A DNA stretch of 64,000 nt, taken from contig NZ_CP011533.1 of assembly GCF_001704275.1 (NCBI RefSeq), positions 4,216,001 to 4,280,000 on the forward strand, written 5' to 3'. This document shows, piece after piece, positions 7,276 through 16,358 of the stretch. The translations under genes and the position numbers were made by a program. The notes under the pieces were generated by a model. That model made no database searches. It worked only from the letters and a program-made list of their open reading frames with translations, and was not told where the DNA came from. The number at the start of each line of letters is the position of its first letter. The first letter of the stretch is position 1. The DNA comes from Streptomyces noursei ATCC 11455. GTDB lineage: Bacteria; Actinomycetota; Actinomycetes; Streptomycetales; Streptomycetaceae.

Positions 7276-7731
7276 GTGGTGACCACCGACTGGCAGAGCG
7301 ACCTCCGCAGGCGCGGATACCGCCTGACCCCGCAGCGACAACTCGTGCTGGAGGCGGTGGACAGGCTGGAGCACGCCACCCCGGACGACATCCTCACCGA
7401 GGTGCGCAAGACCGCCGGCGGCATCAACATCTCCACCGTCTACCGCACCCTGGAACTCCTCGAGGAGCTGGAGCTGGTCAGCCACGCCCACCTCGGGCAC
7501 GGCGCGCCCACCTACCACCTCGCCGACCGCCACCACCACCTCCACCTGGTGTGCCGGGACTGCACCGACGTCATCGAGGCGGACCTGTCGGTGGCCGCGC
7601 CGTTCGCGGCCACCCTCCGCAAGCAGTTCGGCTTCGAGACCGACATGAAGCACTTCGCGATCTTCGGCCGGTGCACGGGCTGCGCGGCCCGGGCCGCGCA
7701 GGGCGGCGGTACGGCCGAGGGAAACGGGTAG
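7276..7731 (+). CDS. nur: Nickel-responsive Fur-family regulator Nur
   Basis: A 151-residue Fur-family repressor. The winged helix is at about 1-85 (GYRLTPQRQLVLEAVD, NISTVYRTLELLEEL), then HLADRHHHLHLVCRDC and the C-terminal metal-binding dimerisation domain ending FAIFGRCTGC. The sequence closely follows the Streptomyces coelicolor Nur that I recall, including the start VTTDW and the triple His, so nickel sensing is likely; in that organism Nur controls nickel uptake and Fe-superoxide dismutase. The GTG start lies 6 nt after TACACT (7264-7269) with no Shine-Dalgarno, suggesting a leaderless transcript. Confidence 0.88.
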   Translation: MVTTDWQSDLRRRGYRLTPQRQLVLEAVDRLEHATPDDILTEVRKTAGGINISTVYRTLELLEELELVSHAHLGHGAPTYHLADRHHHLHLVCRDCTDVIEADLSVAAPFAATLRKQFGFETDMKHFAIFGRCTGCAARAAQGGGTAEGNG

Positions 7732-7761
7732 CACACCGCCCGCTGGTCGTAGGCTGGCCCC

Positions 7762-8742
7762 ATGCTGCGACATTCATCCGCCAGCCCCCTGCTGTCGCTG
7801 CCCGGCGCCGTCCCCGCCGAGGCCCCCGACGAAGGCGTCGCCGCGCACTACGGCGACCTGTTCCGGGAGCAACGCGCCCTCGCCGACGGATCCGGCTTCG
7901 TGGACCTCTCGCACCGCGGCGTGCTGACCGTCAGCGGCCCCGAGCGGCTGAGCTGGCTGCATCTGCTGCTGACCCAGCACGTCAGCGAACTCCCGCCCGG
8001 GCAGGCCACCGAGGCCCTGATCCTCTCCGCGAACGGCCACGTCGAGCACGCGGTCTACCTGGTCGACGACGGCGAGACGACCTGGCTGCACACCGAGCCC
8101 GGCAAACAGGAGGCGCTGATCGCCTACCTGGAGAGCATGAAGTTCTTCTACCGGGTCGAGGTCGCCGACCGCACCGACGACTTCGCCGTCGTCCACCTCC
8201 CGGCCGGCTCCATCGTCGACGCCCCCGAGGGCACCACCGTGCGGGAGACCCCGCACGGCCGCGACCTGTTCCTGCCGCGCGCCGAGCTGGAGTCCTTCGC
8301 CGCCGCTGAGGGTCCCGCGATCGGCATCCTCGCCCTGGAGGCGCTGCGCGTCGAGGCGCACCGCCCGCGGCTCGGCCTGGAGACCGACCACCGCACCATC
8401 CCGCACGAGGTCGGCTGGATCGGCGGCGCGGTCCACCTCCAGAAGGGCTGCTACCGCGGCCAGGAGACCGTCGCCCGGGTCCAGAACCTCGGCAAGCCGC
8501 CGCGCCGCCTGGTCTTCCTCCACCTCGACGGCAGCGAGGTCCACCTCCCGCCGCACGGGACGCCGGTCCGGCTGGCCGCGGACGGCGAGGAGGGCCGCCA
8601 GCTGGGCTTCATCACCACCTCGGCCCGCCACCACGAACTCGGCCCGATCGCCCTGGCCCTCGTCAAGCGCAACGTCCCGACCGACGCCCCGCTGCTCGCG
8701 GGCAGCACGGCGGCGGCCCAGGAGGTCGTGGTCGAACCGTAG
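7762..8742 (+). CDS. ygfZ: YgfZ/GcvT-type folate-binding protein for Fe-S enzymes
   Basis: A 326-residue GcvT-fold protein with the hallmark YgfZ motif KGCYRGQETVARV at about residues 227-239; its Cys is needed for function in the family. YgfZ proteins bind tetrahydrofolate and help maintain or repair certain Fe-S cluster enzymes. The start is supported by TAGGCT at 7750-7755, exactly 6 nt before the ATG, with no Shine-Dalgarno (leaderless). It follows nur by 30 nt, an arrangement I recall from other Streptomyces chromosomes. Confidence 0.88.
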   Translation: MLRHSSASPLLSLPGAVPAEAPDEGVAAHYGDLFREQRALADGSGFVDLSHRGVLTVSGPERLSWLHLLLTQHVSELPPGQATEALILSANGHVEHAVYLVDDGETTWLHTEPGKQEALIAYLESMKFFYRVEVADRTDDFAVVHLPAGSIVDAPEGTTVRETPHGRDLFLPRAELESFAAAEGPAIGILALEALRVEAHRPRLGLETDHRTIPHEVGWIGGAVHLQKGCYRGQETVARVQNLGKPPRRLVFLHLDGSEVHLPPHGTPVRLAADGEEGRQLGFITTSARHHELGPIALALVKRNVPTDAPLLAGSTAAAQEVVVEP

Positions 8743-8825
8743 GAACGGGGCGCACGGGGCGCACGGGGCGCCCTACGGGGTGGGCCGTCTCGTGCCCCAC
8801 CCGGTGAGGCGCCCCGGAATGCATG

Positions 8826-8927
8826 TCCGGGAATGCGCTCCCTGGAACGCGCCCCGCGGATGCGCGTCCGGGAACGCGCTCCCGGGAACGCGCCACGCGG
8901 ATGCGTATCCGGGAATACGCGTCCGGG
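8826..8927 (+). repeat. 41-bp tandem repeat between ygfZ and dtd
   Basis: Two 39-bp copies (8826-8864 and 8867-8905) match at 36 positions and a third partial copy starts at 8908, giving a 41-bp period. Each copy is built from smaller TCCGGGAAnGCG and GGAACGCGCC blocks. The repeat lies between the 3' ends of convergent genes; no function is visible. Confidence 0.8.
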
Positions 8928-9010
8928 CCCGTCACGTTGTGGCCCCGCAGGGGGCCTTCGCGTCCCCTAGGGGATCCGTTCCCTCCCCCTCGGGAGCCCC
9001 CAGGAGCCGT

Positions 9011-9436
9011 TCAGACCTCCAGCAGCACCGTGAACGGCCCGTCGTTCGTCAGCGACACCTTCATGTCGGCGCCGAACCGCCCGGTCTCCACCTGTGCGCC
9101 CAACGCCCGCAGCCTGGCGACCACCTCGTCGACCAGCGGCTCGGCGACCGGGCCCGGCGCAGCCGCCTGCCAGGTGGGACGACGGCCCTTGCGCGCGTCA
9201 CCGTAGAGAGTGAACTGGCTGATCACCAGGAGCGGCGCGCCGTTGTCCGAACAGGACTTCTCGCCCTGCAGGATCCGCACCGACCACAGCTTCCGGGCGA
9301 GCTGCGCGGCCTTCTCCGGGGTGTCGTCGTGCGTGACGCCCACCAGGGCGCACAGCCCCTCACCGACGATCTCGCCGACCGTCTCGCCCGCCACCTCGAC
9401 GCGTGCGCCGTTCACCCTCTGCACCACAGCTCGCAT
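9011..9436 (-). CDS. dtd: D-aminoacyl-tRNA deacylase
   Basis: A 141-residue DTD protein with both catalytic-site motifs: [15 protein letters not shown] (about 87-101) and [12 protein letters not shown] at the C-terminus (the usual NxGPxT signature). It hydrolyses D-amino acids wrongly attached to tRNA, acting as a cytoplasmic homodimer. The start MRAVVQRV is the family norm and the length is typical. It is divergent from the rsiG gene, with about 170 bp between the two starts. Confidence 0.95.
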   Translation of the reverse strand: MRAVVQRVNGARVEVAGETVGEIVGEGLCALVGVTHDDTPEKAAQLARKLWSVRILQGEKSCSDNGAPLLVISQFTLYGDARKGRRPTWQAAAPGPVAEPLVDEVVARLRALGAQVETGRFGADMKVSLTNDGPFTVLLEV

Positions 9437-9610
9437 ACCCGCCATCATGCCGGGCCGCCCCGGCGCCGCGGCCCGGGTACCCCCACAAGGGCCGTTCGAG
9501 TGCCATGGCCCTGCACACGGGCCGCACAGAGTGGCACGATGCGTGCACGCGGTGCGTTTCACGGACAACATGCCCTGGACGCGGCACCGGACGAGGGGAC
9601 GGAACGATCC

Positions 9611-10372
9611 ATGACCACACTCGGCGCCGGCCAGACTCCCGGCCCCGTGCCAACCGCCCGTACGGCACCCGTCGGCGGCCCGCCGCCGGCCCGCCCCGTC
9701 CCGCCGTCCAGCCCTCCCAGACCGGTCGTCCCGGAGACCCCGACCGCCCCGGAGGCCCCGCGGGCCCTGACCACCACCACCCCGGCGCCGGCTCCCGTCG
9801 AGCCCGCCCGTACCAAGGACGACCCCATGCTCCAGGCAGGCCAGGCACAGACCGCCCGCCCCCCGCAGCAGCGCGACCGCTTCCGTCCGGCCGGCCCACC
9901 GGAGCTGTCCGGCCTGAGCCTGCCCGAGCTGCGCGTGGTGCGCCGCGACTGCCAGCAGGAGGAGGCCGACCTCAGCTATCTGCGGCGGCTGCTCCAGGGC
10001 CGGATCGACATCCTCCGCGCCGAGATCGCCCGCCGCACCGGGCCGCACTCGCCGCTGCTGGACCGGCTGCCCGAGATCCTCACCGACCTCCCGTCGCGCC
10101 AGCGCTCGTCCGCCCGGCATGTGACGCTCGGCACCCCGCACAGCGAGGAGTACCGCCGGCTCGCCGACGAGATGCTCGGCGAGGTCGAGCTGTCGGACCT
10201 CACGGCCCGTACGGACGAGGAGCTGCACGACGGGATGGCGCGGCTGATCAGCTACGAGCGGCAGATCTCGCAGCGCCGTCAGTCCCTGCAGCGCACGACC
10301 GACGATTGCAGTGCGGAAATCGCACGCAGGTACCGTGAAGGCGAAGCCCAAGTAGACGACCTGCTCTCCTGA
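9611..10372 (+). CDS. rsiG: RsiG, c-di-GMP-binding anti-sigma factor for WhiG
   Basis: A 253-residue protein with a Pro/Thr-rich disordered N-terminus (about 1-100) and a helical hairpin. Both copies of the RsiG signature E-x3-S-x2-R-x3-Q-x3-D are present: [16 protein letters not shown] at 118-133 and [16 protein letters not shown] at 216-231, one on each helix of the expected antiparallel coiled coil. In Streptomyces RsiG binds two c-di-GMP molecules through these motifs and then sequesters the sporulation sigma factor WhiG. The ATG at 9611 is taken as start with GAGGGGA upstream; an internal ATG at 9827 would still keep both motifs. Confidence 0.92.
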   Translation: MTTLGAGQTPGPVPTARTAPVGGPPPARPVPPSSPPRPVVPETPTAPEAPRALTTTTPAPAPVEPARTKDDPMLQAGQAQTARPPQQRDRFRPAGPPELSGLSLPELRVVRRDCQQEEADLSYLRRLLQGRIDILRAEIARRTGPHSPLLDRLPEILTDLPSRQRSSARHVTLGTPHSEEYRRLADEMLGEVELSDLTARTDEELHDGMARLISYERQISQRRQSLQRTTDDCSAEIARRYREGEAQVDDLLS

Positions 10373-10424
10373 TCGGCCACGAGCCGCCTGCGGGAGCGGG
10401 TCCCCGTCCCCCGGAAGGCCGGCC

Positions 10425-11459
10425 TTGACCTCGTCGAAGACCTCGTCCTCGTCCTCGCCCACCCCGATACCCGAGCAGTCGTCGTCCGCGGCGGCACCCG
10501 GGACGCCGGTCGCCCCGGTGCCGTCGCCGGTGCTCGCCGAGGTCGTCCGCTCCGGCTTCGTCGAGGGCCGGCACCGGGGCTCGCTGGTGGTGCTGGCGAC
10601 CGACGGGAGCATCGAGCAGGCCCTCGGTGACGTCGCGGCGCCGGTCTTCCCGCGTTCGACGAACAAGCCGATGCAGGCGGCGGCGATCCTGCGGGCGGGC
10701 CTGGACCTCTCCGGGGAGCGGCTGGCGCTGGCCGCGGCGAGCCACTCCGGCGAGGCGTTCCACCTCGACCTGGTGCGGACCATGCTCGCCGAGCACGGGC
10801 TCTCCGCGGAGCTGCTGCAGACGCCGCCGGACCTGCCGCTGGACCCGCAGGAGGCGGAGCACTACCTGGCGGCCGGCAACGTCCGGGACCCGCTCACCAT
10901 GAACTGCTCCGGCAAGCACACCGCGATGCTCGCGGCCTGCGCGCTGAACGGGTGGCCGCTGGAGACGTACCTGGCGCAGGACCACCCGCTCCAGCAGCTG
11001 ATCCTGGACGTCGTCCGCACGGCGGGCGGCGAGGACGTCGCCCACATCGGCACCGACGGCTGCGGGGCGCCGCTGATGTCGCTGTCGCTGACCGGGCTGG
11101 CGCGGGCCTACCGGCACTTCGTGCTCGCCGAGCCGGGGACGCCGGAGCGGCGCGTGGCGGATGCGATGCGGGCGCACCCGGAGTACGTCGCGGGCACCCG
11201 CCGGCCGGACACCTGGCTGATGCGGGCCCTTCCCGGCACCCTCTCCAAGATGGGCGCCGAGGCGGTGCAGGCACTGGCCCTGCCGGACGGGCGGGCGCTG
11301 GCCTTCAAGATCGACGATGGTGCGGGGCGCACGCTGGGGCCCGTTCTGGCCCGTGTGCTGCGCGGGATGGGCGTCGAGGACGCGGTGCTCGCGCGGATCG
11401 AGGACGTTCCGCTGCACGGGGGCGCGAGCCGGGTGGGGGAGATCCGGGCGGCCTTCTGA
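10425..11459 (+). CDS. Asparaginase (L-asparaginase II family, PF06089-like)
   Basis: A 344-residue protein of the asparaginase II family: [18 protein letters not shown] near residue 40, [11 protein letters not shown], the central [11 protein letters not shown] and [14 protein letters not shown] motifs, and [11 protein letters not shown] near the end. It is expected to hydrolyse L-asparagine to aspartate and ammonia; no signal peptide is seen, so it is probably cytoplasmic. The TTG at 10425 is the likely start, with GGAAGG upstream; the first 30 residues are Ser/Pro-rich and poorly conserved. It lies 52 nt downstream of rsiG on the same strand. Confidence 0.85.
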   Translation: MTSSKTSSSSSPTPIPEQSSSAAAPGTPVAPVPSPVLAEVVRSGFVEGRHRGSLVVLATDGSIEQALGDVAAPVFPRSTNKPMQAAAILRAGLDLSGERLALAAASHSGEAFHLDLVRTMLAEHGLSAELLQTPPDLPLDPQEAEHYLAAGNVRDPLTMNCSGKHTAMLAACALNGWPLETYLAQDHPLQQLILDVVRTAGGEDVAHIGTDGCGAPLMSLSLTGLARAYRHFVLAEPGTPERRVADAMRAHPEYVAGTRRPDTWLMRALPGTLSKMGAEAVQALALPDGRALAFKIDDGAGRTLGPVLARVLRGMGVEDAVLARIEDVPLHGGASRVGEIRAAF

Positions 11460-11686
11460 GCGGGCTCCGGGTCGTCCCACGTGGTGGTTCCGGGCGGCGG
11501 TCCCTGCCGCCCGTGCCGGTCCTCGGGCCGGCCGGTCGGTGGGCGCCCCGCCGCGGTCCGGCCCCGCGCCCGGGCGGACCCGGCGGAATCCGCGCCCCCG
11601 CATCCGTCACGCAGGGGGCCGGGAAAACCTAAAGTGGCGGTGCATCCGTAATGGCTACTCACCACCACAGCAGGAGGCCGGCGACC

Positions 11687-12118
11687 ATGAGTGACGCGAA
11701 TTCCGAGCCGCAGGGGCCCGAGGCGATCGAGCACGCGCACGACCCCGAGGTGCTGCAGCTCGCGGCCAAGGTGTTCGACCTGGCGCGGCACGGTGACACC
11801 GACACCGTCGCCGCCTATGTGGACGCGGGCGTGCCCGCCAACCTGACGAACGACAGGGGCGACTCCCTGGTGATGCTCGCCGCCTACCACGGTCACCCGG
11901 CCACCGTGGAGGCCCTGTTGCAGCGCGGCGGGGACGTCGATCGGGCCAACGACCGGGGGCAGACCCCCCTTGCCGGTGCGGTGTTCAAGGGGGCGGACGA
12001 GGTCGTGAAGGTCCTGCTGGCGCACGGTGCCGATCCGGCGGCCGGTGCGCCGTCGGCGATCGAGACGGCGCGGATGTTCCAGAAGACGGAGTTGCTGGAG
12101 CTGTTCGGCGCGGAGTGA
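11687..12118 (+). CDS. Ankyrin-repeat protein
   Basis: A 143-residue cytoplasmic protein made of ankyrin repeats: DLARHGDTDTVAAYVDAGVP, then NDRGDSLVMLAAYHGH, NDRGQTPLAGAVFKGA and a last partial repeat ending AHGADP. Such proteins mediate protein-protein contacts and the partner cannot be inferred. The ATG at 11687 is preferred over one at 11651 because GGAGG lies 10 nt upstream. TAAAGT at about 11630 may be its -10 box. Confidence 0.85.
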   Translation: MSDANSEPQGPEAIEHAHDPEVLQLAAKVFDLARHGDTDTVAAYVDAGVPANLTNDRGDSLVMLAAYHGHPATVEALLQRGGDVDRANDRGQTPLAGAVFKGADEVVKVLLAHGADPAAGAPSAIETARMFQKTELLELFGAE

Positions 12119-12158
12119 CGGCCCCGGGGGCGGGCCGTCCCTGCTCGCCCCCCGCCGC

Positions 12159-12189
12159 TTGACCTCATGTTTGATTGAGGTTTTAACGT
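12159..12189 (+). promoter_or_regulatory. SoxR-like operator-promoter of the FMN reductase gene
   Basis: A -35 TTGACC (12159-12164) overlaps the imperfect palindrome CCTCATGTTTGATTGAGG (12163-12180), close to the classic SoxR box CCTCAAGTTAACTTGAGG. A TAACGT placed 19 nt from the -35 gives the long spacer typical of MerR-class activators; TTTAAC with a 17-nt spacer is the alternative. Confidence 0.65.
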
Positions 12190-12228
12190 CGTGGCCGTCG
12201 CACTCCACTCCGCCACGAAGGGCCTCAC

Positions 12229-12798
12229 ATGTCCGCAGAGCGCTACACCCTCGCCGTGATCGTCGCCAGCACCCGGGAGGGCCGGTTCGCCCCGGTCGTC
12301 ACCGAGTGGTTCACCCGGCACATCGGCGCCGCCCACCCGCACCTCGCGGTCGACGTCATCGATCTGGAGGCCGTCCGGCCCTACGAACTCCGGCACGGGA
12401 GCGCGGAGTTGATCGCGTACGCCAAGCGCGTGGAGCAGGCGGACGCGTTCGTCGTGATCACGCCGGAGTACAACCACTCCTTCCCGGCCCCGCTCAAGCA
12501 CGCCATCGACCTGCTGCGCGCCGAGTGGCAGGCCAAGCCGGTCGGCTTCGTCTCCTACGGCGGGATCTCCGGCGGCCTGCGCGCGGTCGAGCAACTGCGG
12601 CTGGTGTTCGCCGAGTTGCACGCCACGACGGTGCGCGAGACGGTCAGCTTCGCGCTCACCGGCGGCCCCTTCGACGACCAGGGGCAGCTGCGCGACCCGG
12701 AGCCGCCGGCCCGGGCCGCGGACGCGCTGCTGAACCAGCTGGCCTGGTGGGCGCTGGCCCTGCGGGAGGCGCGCACGGCCCGTCCGTACGGCAACTGA
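12229..12798 (+). CDS. NADPH-dependent FMN reductase
   Basis: A 189-residue flavodoxin-fold reductase: the FMN phosphate loop IVASTREGRFAP near the N-terminus, the family motif ITPEYNHSFPAPLKHAIDLL at about 85-104, and GFVSYGGISGG. It reduces FMN or quinones with NAD(P)H in the cytoplasm. The upstream SoxR-like box fits what I recall of S. coelicolor, where an FMN reductase gene is one of the few SoxR targets, responding to redox-active compounds. The following HxlR gene is on the same strand after about 145 bp. Confidence 0.85.
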   Translation: MSAERYTLAVIVASTREGRFAPVVTEWFTRHIGAAHPHLAVDVIDLEAVRPYELRHGSAELIAYAKRVEQADAFVVITPEYNHSFPAPLKHAIDLLRAEWQAKPVGFVSYGGISGGLRAVEQLRLVFAELHATTVRETVSFALTGGPFDDQGQLRDPEPPARAADALLNQLAWWALALREARTARPYGN

Positions 12799-12944
12799 GC
12801 CGACCCGGCCGGGCGTTCCGCGCGACACGGCGGCGCTCCCGGTCGCGCCGCCGCGGCCATGGGCACCGCAGCGCGATCGTCGATACTTGAGGCGGGTGCG
12901 CACGGAGGCGCGCCGGTGTCGCGGGGAACGTGGAGGGGGTTGGC

Positions 12945-13304
12945 GTGGGCGGACGGAAGGGCCCCTACGAGTGCGGGCTGGACGCCGCCGTGGACGTCAT
13001 CGGCGGCAAGTGGAAGGTGCTGCTCCTGTGGGCGCTCGCCCAGGGCCCGCGGCGGTTCGGCCGGTTGCGCCGGGAACTGCCGGGGATCAGCGAGAAGGTG
13101 CTCGTCCAGCAGCTCCGCGAGCTGGAGGCCGACGGCATCGTCCACCGCGAGGTGTTCGCACAGGTCCCCCCGAAGGTCGAGTACGCGCTGACCGGGCTCG
13201 GCATGTCGCTCAACGAGGCGCTGGCCCCGCTGGGCGCCTGGGGGCGGCAGCACATGGCCCATCTGGAGGCCACCCACGGGCAGCGCCATCCGGACGCGGT
13301 CTGA
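12945..13304 (+). CDS. HxlR-family transcriptional regulator
   Basis: A 119-residue winged-helix protein with the HxlR signature ECGLDAAVDVIGGKWKVLLL at the N-terminus, including the conserved Cys, then GISEKVLVQQLRELEADGI and the wing. HxlR proteins sense electrophiles or redox state through that Cys and often control neighbouring reductases; here the SoxR-box FMN reductase lies upstream. GTG at 12945 is chosen over GTG at 12930 because GGAGGGGG lies 6 nt before it. Confidence 0.85.
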   Translation: MGGRKGPYECGLDAAVDVIGGKWKVLLLWALAQGPRRFGRLRRELPGISEKVLVQQLRELEADGIVHREVFAQVPPKVEYALTGLGMSLNEALAPLGAWGRQHMAHLEATHGQRHPDAV

Positions 13305-13346
13305 TCCCGACCGGCGGCGCGCCGGCCGTCGCCGTCATCGCCGTCA

Positions 13347-13766
13347 TCACCGGTCGGCGGGGTCGACCGGGCCCTCCTGCACGGCCCAGCCGTTCCCGTC
13401 CGGGTCGCTGAAGTAGACGAACGAGTTCCACGCCCCGCCGGGGCCGTCGGCGAGTGCCCCGTTCTCCACGTGCCGCACGGGGCCGACCGGCACCCCGCGG
13501 GCGAGCAACTCGCCGCGGGCCGCGGCCACATCGGGCACCACCAGCTGCACCCCCTGCACCGAGCCGGGGCGCACCGGCGTCACCCCGTCGCCCGCTCCCA
13601 GGACGATCGAGCAGTCCGATCCGGGCGGGGTCAGCTGGACGATCCGCACGCCGTCGTCGAGCCGGACGTCGAAGTCGACGGCGAAGCCGACCCGCTCGCT
13701 GTAGAACCGCTTCGCGCGTTCCACGTCGCTCACCGGAATCGGCACCAGCGCGAGCTTCCATTCCAT
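13347..13766 (-). CDS. VOC/glyoxalase superfamily protein
   Basis: A 139-residue protein of paired beta-alpha-beta-beta-beta modules: LVPIPVSDVERAKRFYSERV, then DCSIVLGAG, VPDVAAARGELLARGV and the closing YFSDPDGNGWAVQEG. Substrates of this superfamily range from methylglyoxal adducts to antibiotics, and nothing here fixes the activity. The ATG at 13766 has GAGGGGCGG upstream on the minus strand. It is convergent with the HxlR gene. Confidence 0.8.
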   Translation of the reverse strand: MEWKLALVPIPVSDVERAKRFYSERVGFAVDFDVRLDDGVRIVQLTPPGSDCSIVLGAGDGVTPVRPGSVQGVQLVVPDVAAARGELLARGVPVGPVRHVENGALADGPGGAWNSFVYFSDPDGNGWAVQEGPVDPADR

Positions 13767-13956
13767 GGTGTGCCGCCCCTCGGGGATCTCGCCGGCCGGC
13801 CGCCTGTCCCGCCGGTCGTCGTCGCGCGTCGGGCCGGGTGTCGGCGGGCCGCCGACGGTGTGGCCGGCGCGCGTCGCCCGCCTGCGTGAAGGCCGTCGCT
13901 CGCCTTTCAGAAGTCTAGGGACGGGGCGGCGGGTGCGCCTCCCGCGGCATTGCCCA

Positions 13957-13986
13957 TTGACGGAGTGAGCACTCACTCCGTACCGT
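13957..13986 (+). promoter_or_regulatory. TetR autoregulatory operator within a leaderless promoter
   Basis: TTGACG (13957-13962) and TACCGT (13981-13986) are 18 nt apart, and the perfect palindrome CGGAGTGAGCACTCACTCCG (13961-13980) fills the spacer. The TetR start codon at 13993 is 6 nt after the -10. Binding there would block RNA polymerase. Confidence 0.75.
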
Positions 13987-13992
13987 GGTGAC

Positions 13993-14655
13993 ATGTCGCC
14001 CACCACCTCTTCCGCCGAGAGCAAGCCGCCGCGCCGCCGGGCCCCCGGCATGAGCGTCGAACAGCGGCGAGCCATGATCGTTTCCGCCGCCCTCCCTCTG
14101 ATCGGGGAGCACGGGGCGGCCGTCACCACCAGTCAGATCGCCCGCGCCGCCGGGATCGGCGAGGCCACGATCTTCCGTGCGTTCAAGGACAAGGACGAGT
14201 TGCTGGACGCCTGCGTGGCCGAGGCCGTGGGCGTCGATCACGTGCTGCGCGAACTCGCCTCCGTCCCCCTCGACCAGCCGCTGGTCACGCGGCTCACCGA
14301 AGCCGCCGAGGCCCTCTGCGCCCACATGGAGCGCATGGGCACCGTCGTCAGAAGCCTCTACGCCACCGGGCACCGCCGCGAGCGCGGGCTCCCGCCGGGG
14401 ACCCGGGCGGACGGCGCTCCGCCCGAGGACGCCCGGACGCGGTCCTTCCACGCCATGCAGGACGCCGTGGTCGAGCTGATCGAGCCGGACCGGGAGGTGC
14501 TGCGACTGAGCCCCGAGCGGGTCGCCGCCGCCTTCCTGGGGCTGCTCTTCAGCCGGCTGCCCTCGCCCGCCGGCCCGGGCCACAGCCCCCTCACCACCGA
14601 GGAACTCGTCTCCGTGCTGCTCCGCGGCACCCTCACCGACCCCGGGAGCGCCTAA
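13993..14655 (+). CDS. TetR/AcrR-family regulator
   Basis: A 220-residue regulator. The N-terminal HTH includes MIVSAALPLIGEHGAAVTTS, then QIARAAGIGEATIFRAFKDK; the C-terminal ligand domain is unrelated to characterised members I can recall. The stop TAA overlaps the next ATG (TAATG), so it is cotranscribed with a VOC-family gene that may be its target. The perfect 20-bp palindrome in its own promoter indicates autoregulation. Confidence 0.88.
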   Translation: MSPTTSSAESKPPRRRAPGMSVEQRRAMIVSAALPLIGEHGAAVTTSQIARAAGIGEATIFRAFKDKDELLDACVAEAVGVDHVLRELASVPLDQPLVTRLTEAAEALCAHMERMGTVVRSLYATGHRRERGLPPGTRADGAPPEDARTRSFHAMQDAVVELIEPDREVLRLSPERVAAAFLGLLFSRLPSPAGPGHSPLTTEELVSVLLRGTLTDPGSA

Positions 14656-15029
14656 TGCCCGTCAGCCTCAACCACACCATCGTCCCGGCCACCGACCACC
14701 GCGCGGCGGCCCGCTTCTTCGCCTCGGTGATGGGCCTGCCGGAGCTCCCGCCGGCCGGCCGCGACGGCCACTTCGCCCCGGTCCGGGTCAACGAGACGCT
14801 CACCCTGGACTTCATGGCCGTCCCCGACCCCGAGGGCCACCACCTGGCCTTCGACGTCGATCCCGAGACCTTCGACGGGGTCCTCGCCCGCCTCCGGTCG
14901 GCCGGCATCCCCTACGGCAACGCCCCGGACCACCTGGACAACGGCCGGATCGACCACCCGCTGTGCCCCCGCGGCCTGTTCTTCGTCGACGCCGACCGCA
15001 ATCTCTACGAGGTGATGTCGCCGGCATGA
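14655..15029 (+). CDS. VOC-family (extradiol dioxygenase-like) protein
   Basis: A 124-residue protein starting MPVSLNHTIVPATDHRAAAR, with the VOC topology and possible metal ligands in HLAFDVDPETF and NLYEVMSP (His and Glu positions of the family). It is translationally coupled to the TetR gene and so likely repressed by it. Such pairs commonly deal with reactive or toxic small molecules; the substrate is unknown. Confidence 0.8.
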   Translation: MPVSLNHTIVPATDHRAAARFFASVMGLPELPPAGRDGHFAPVRVNETLTLDFMAVPDPEGHHLAFDVDPETFDGVLARLRSAGIPYGNAPDHLDNGRIDHPLCPRGLFFVDADRNLYEVMSPA

Positions 15030-15036
15030 GACCAGC

Positions 15037-15068
15037 GGCGGTGGGGCTCCCCCGTCGGCCCCACCGCC
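15037..15068. terminator. Bidirectional hairpin between convergent VOC and aldo/keto reductase genes
   Basis: Perfect 11-bp arms, GGCGGTGGGGC (15037-15047) and GCCCCACCGCC (15058-15068), with a 10-nt loop, placed between two gene ends. Confidence 0.7.
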
Positions 15069-15109
15069 TCACCCGCCGGCGCACCGCTCGGGCGCGCCGG
15101 CCGGTGGTC

Positions 15110-16096
<987 letters not shown>

Positions 16097-16177
16097 GTTG
16101 CTGCCTCCTGGTGCGTACGACGAACGGGACGGGAGGGGGCGGGAGGCCCAGTGCCGCCGCCCCTCGATCCGTTCACG

Positions 16178-16208
16178 ACGGTATGAGTTGGAGCGCGCTC
16201 CAAGTCAA
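16178..16208 (-). promoter_or_regulatory. MerR-type promoter of the aldo/keto reductase gene
   Basis: On the minus strand, TTGACT (16208-16203), then a 19-nt spacer containing the perfect palindrome TTGGAGCGCGCTCCAA (16188-16203), then TACCGT (16183-16178). The over-long spacer with a central palindrome is the hallmark of MerR-family activated promoters. Confidence 0.75.
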
Positions 16209-16261
16209 CTGATCTACGGGGCGGCCCTCGTCACGGCTCCCTCGTCGCAACTCGCTCAGCG

Positions 16262-16345
16262 CGTCCTCCCCGTCGCAGCCTCCCCGTAGCAGCCTCCCCG
16301 TCGCGGCCTCCTCATCGCTGTTTCCTCGTCGCGGTCCCCTGATCG
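16262..16345. repeat. Degenerate 15-bp tandem repeat
   Basis: About five imperfect copies of a CCTCCCCGTCGCAGC-like unit lie between the aldo/keto reductase promoter and the 3' end of the wHTH gene. No function is visible. Confidence 0.6.
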
Positions 16346-16358
16346 CCGCGGCGCCGGG

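Noticed and set aside
5409..8309. Plus-strand open frame of 966 codons across btuD to ygfZ
   Set aside because: It is an out-of-frame shadow of well-supported genes; its product is Arg/Pro-rich with no domain, as expected in very high GC DNA.
8777..8802. Short GGGTGGG/CCCACCC hairpin after ygfZ as terminator
   Set aside because: Only 7 bp with an 11-nt loop, within repetitive G/C-rich sequence; too weak to list.
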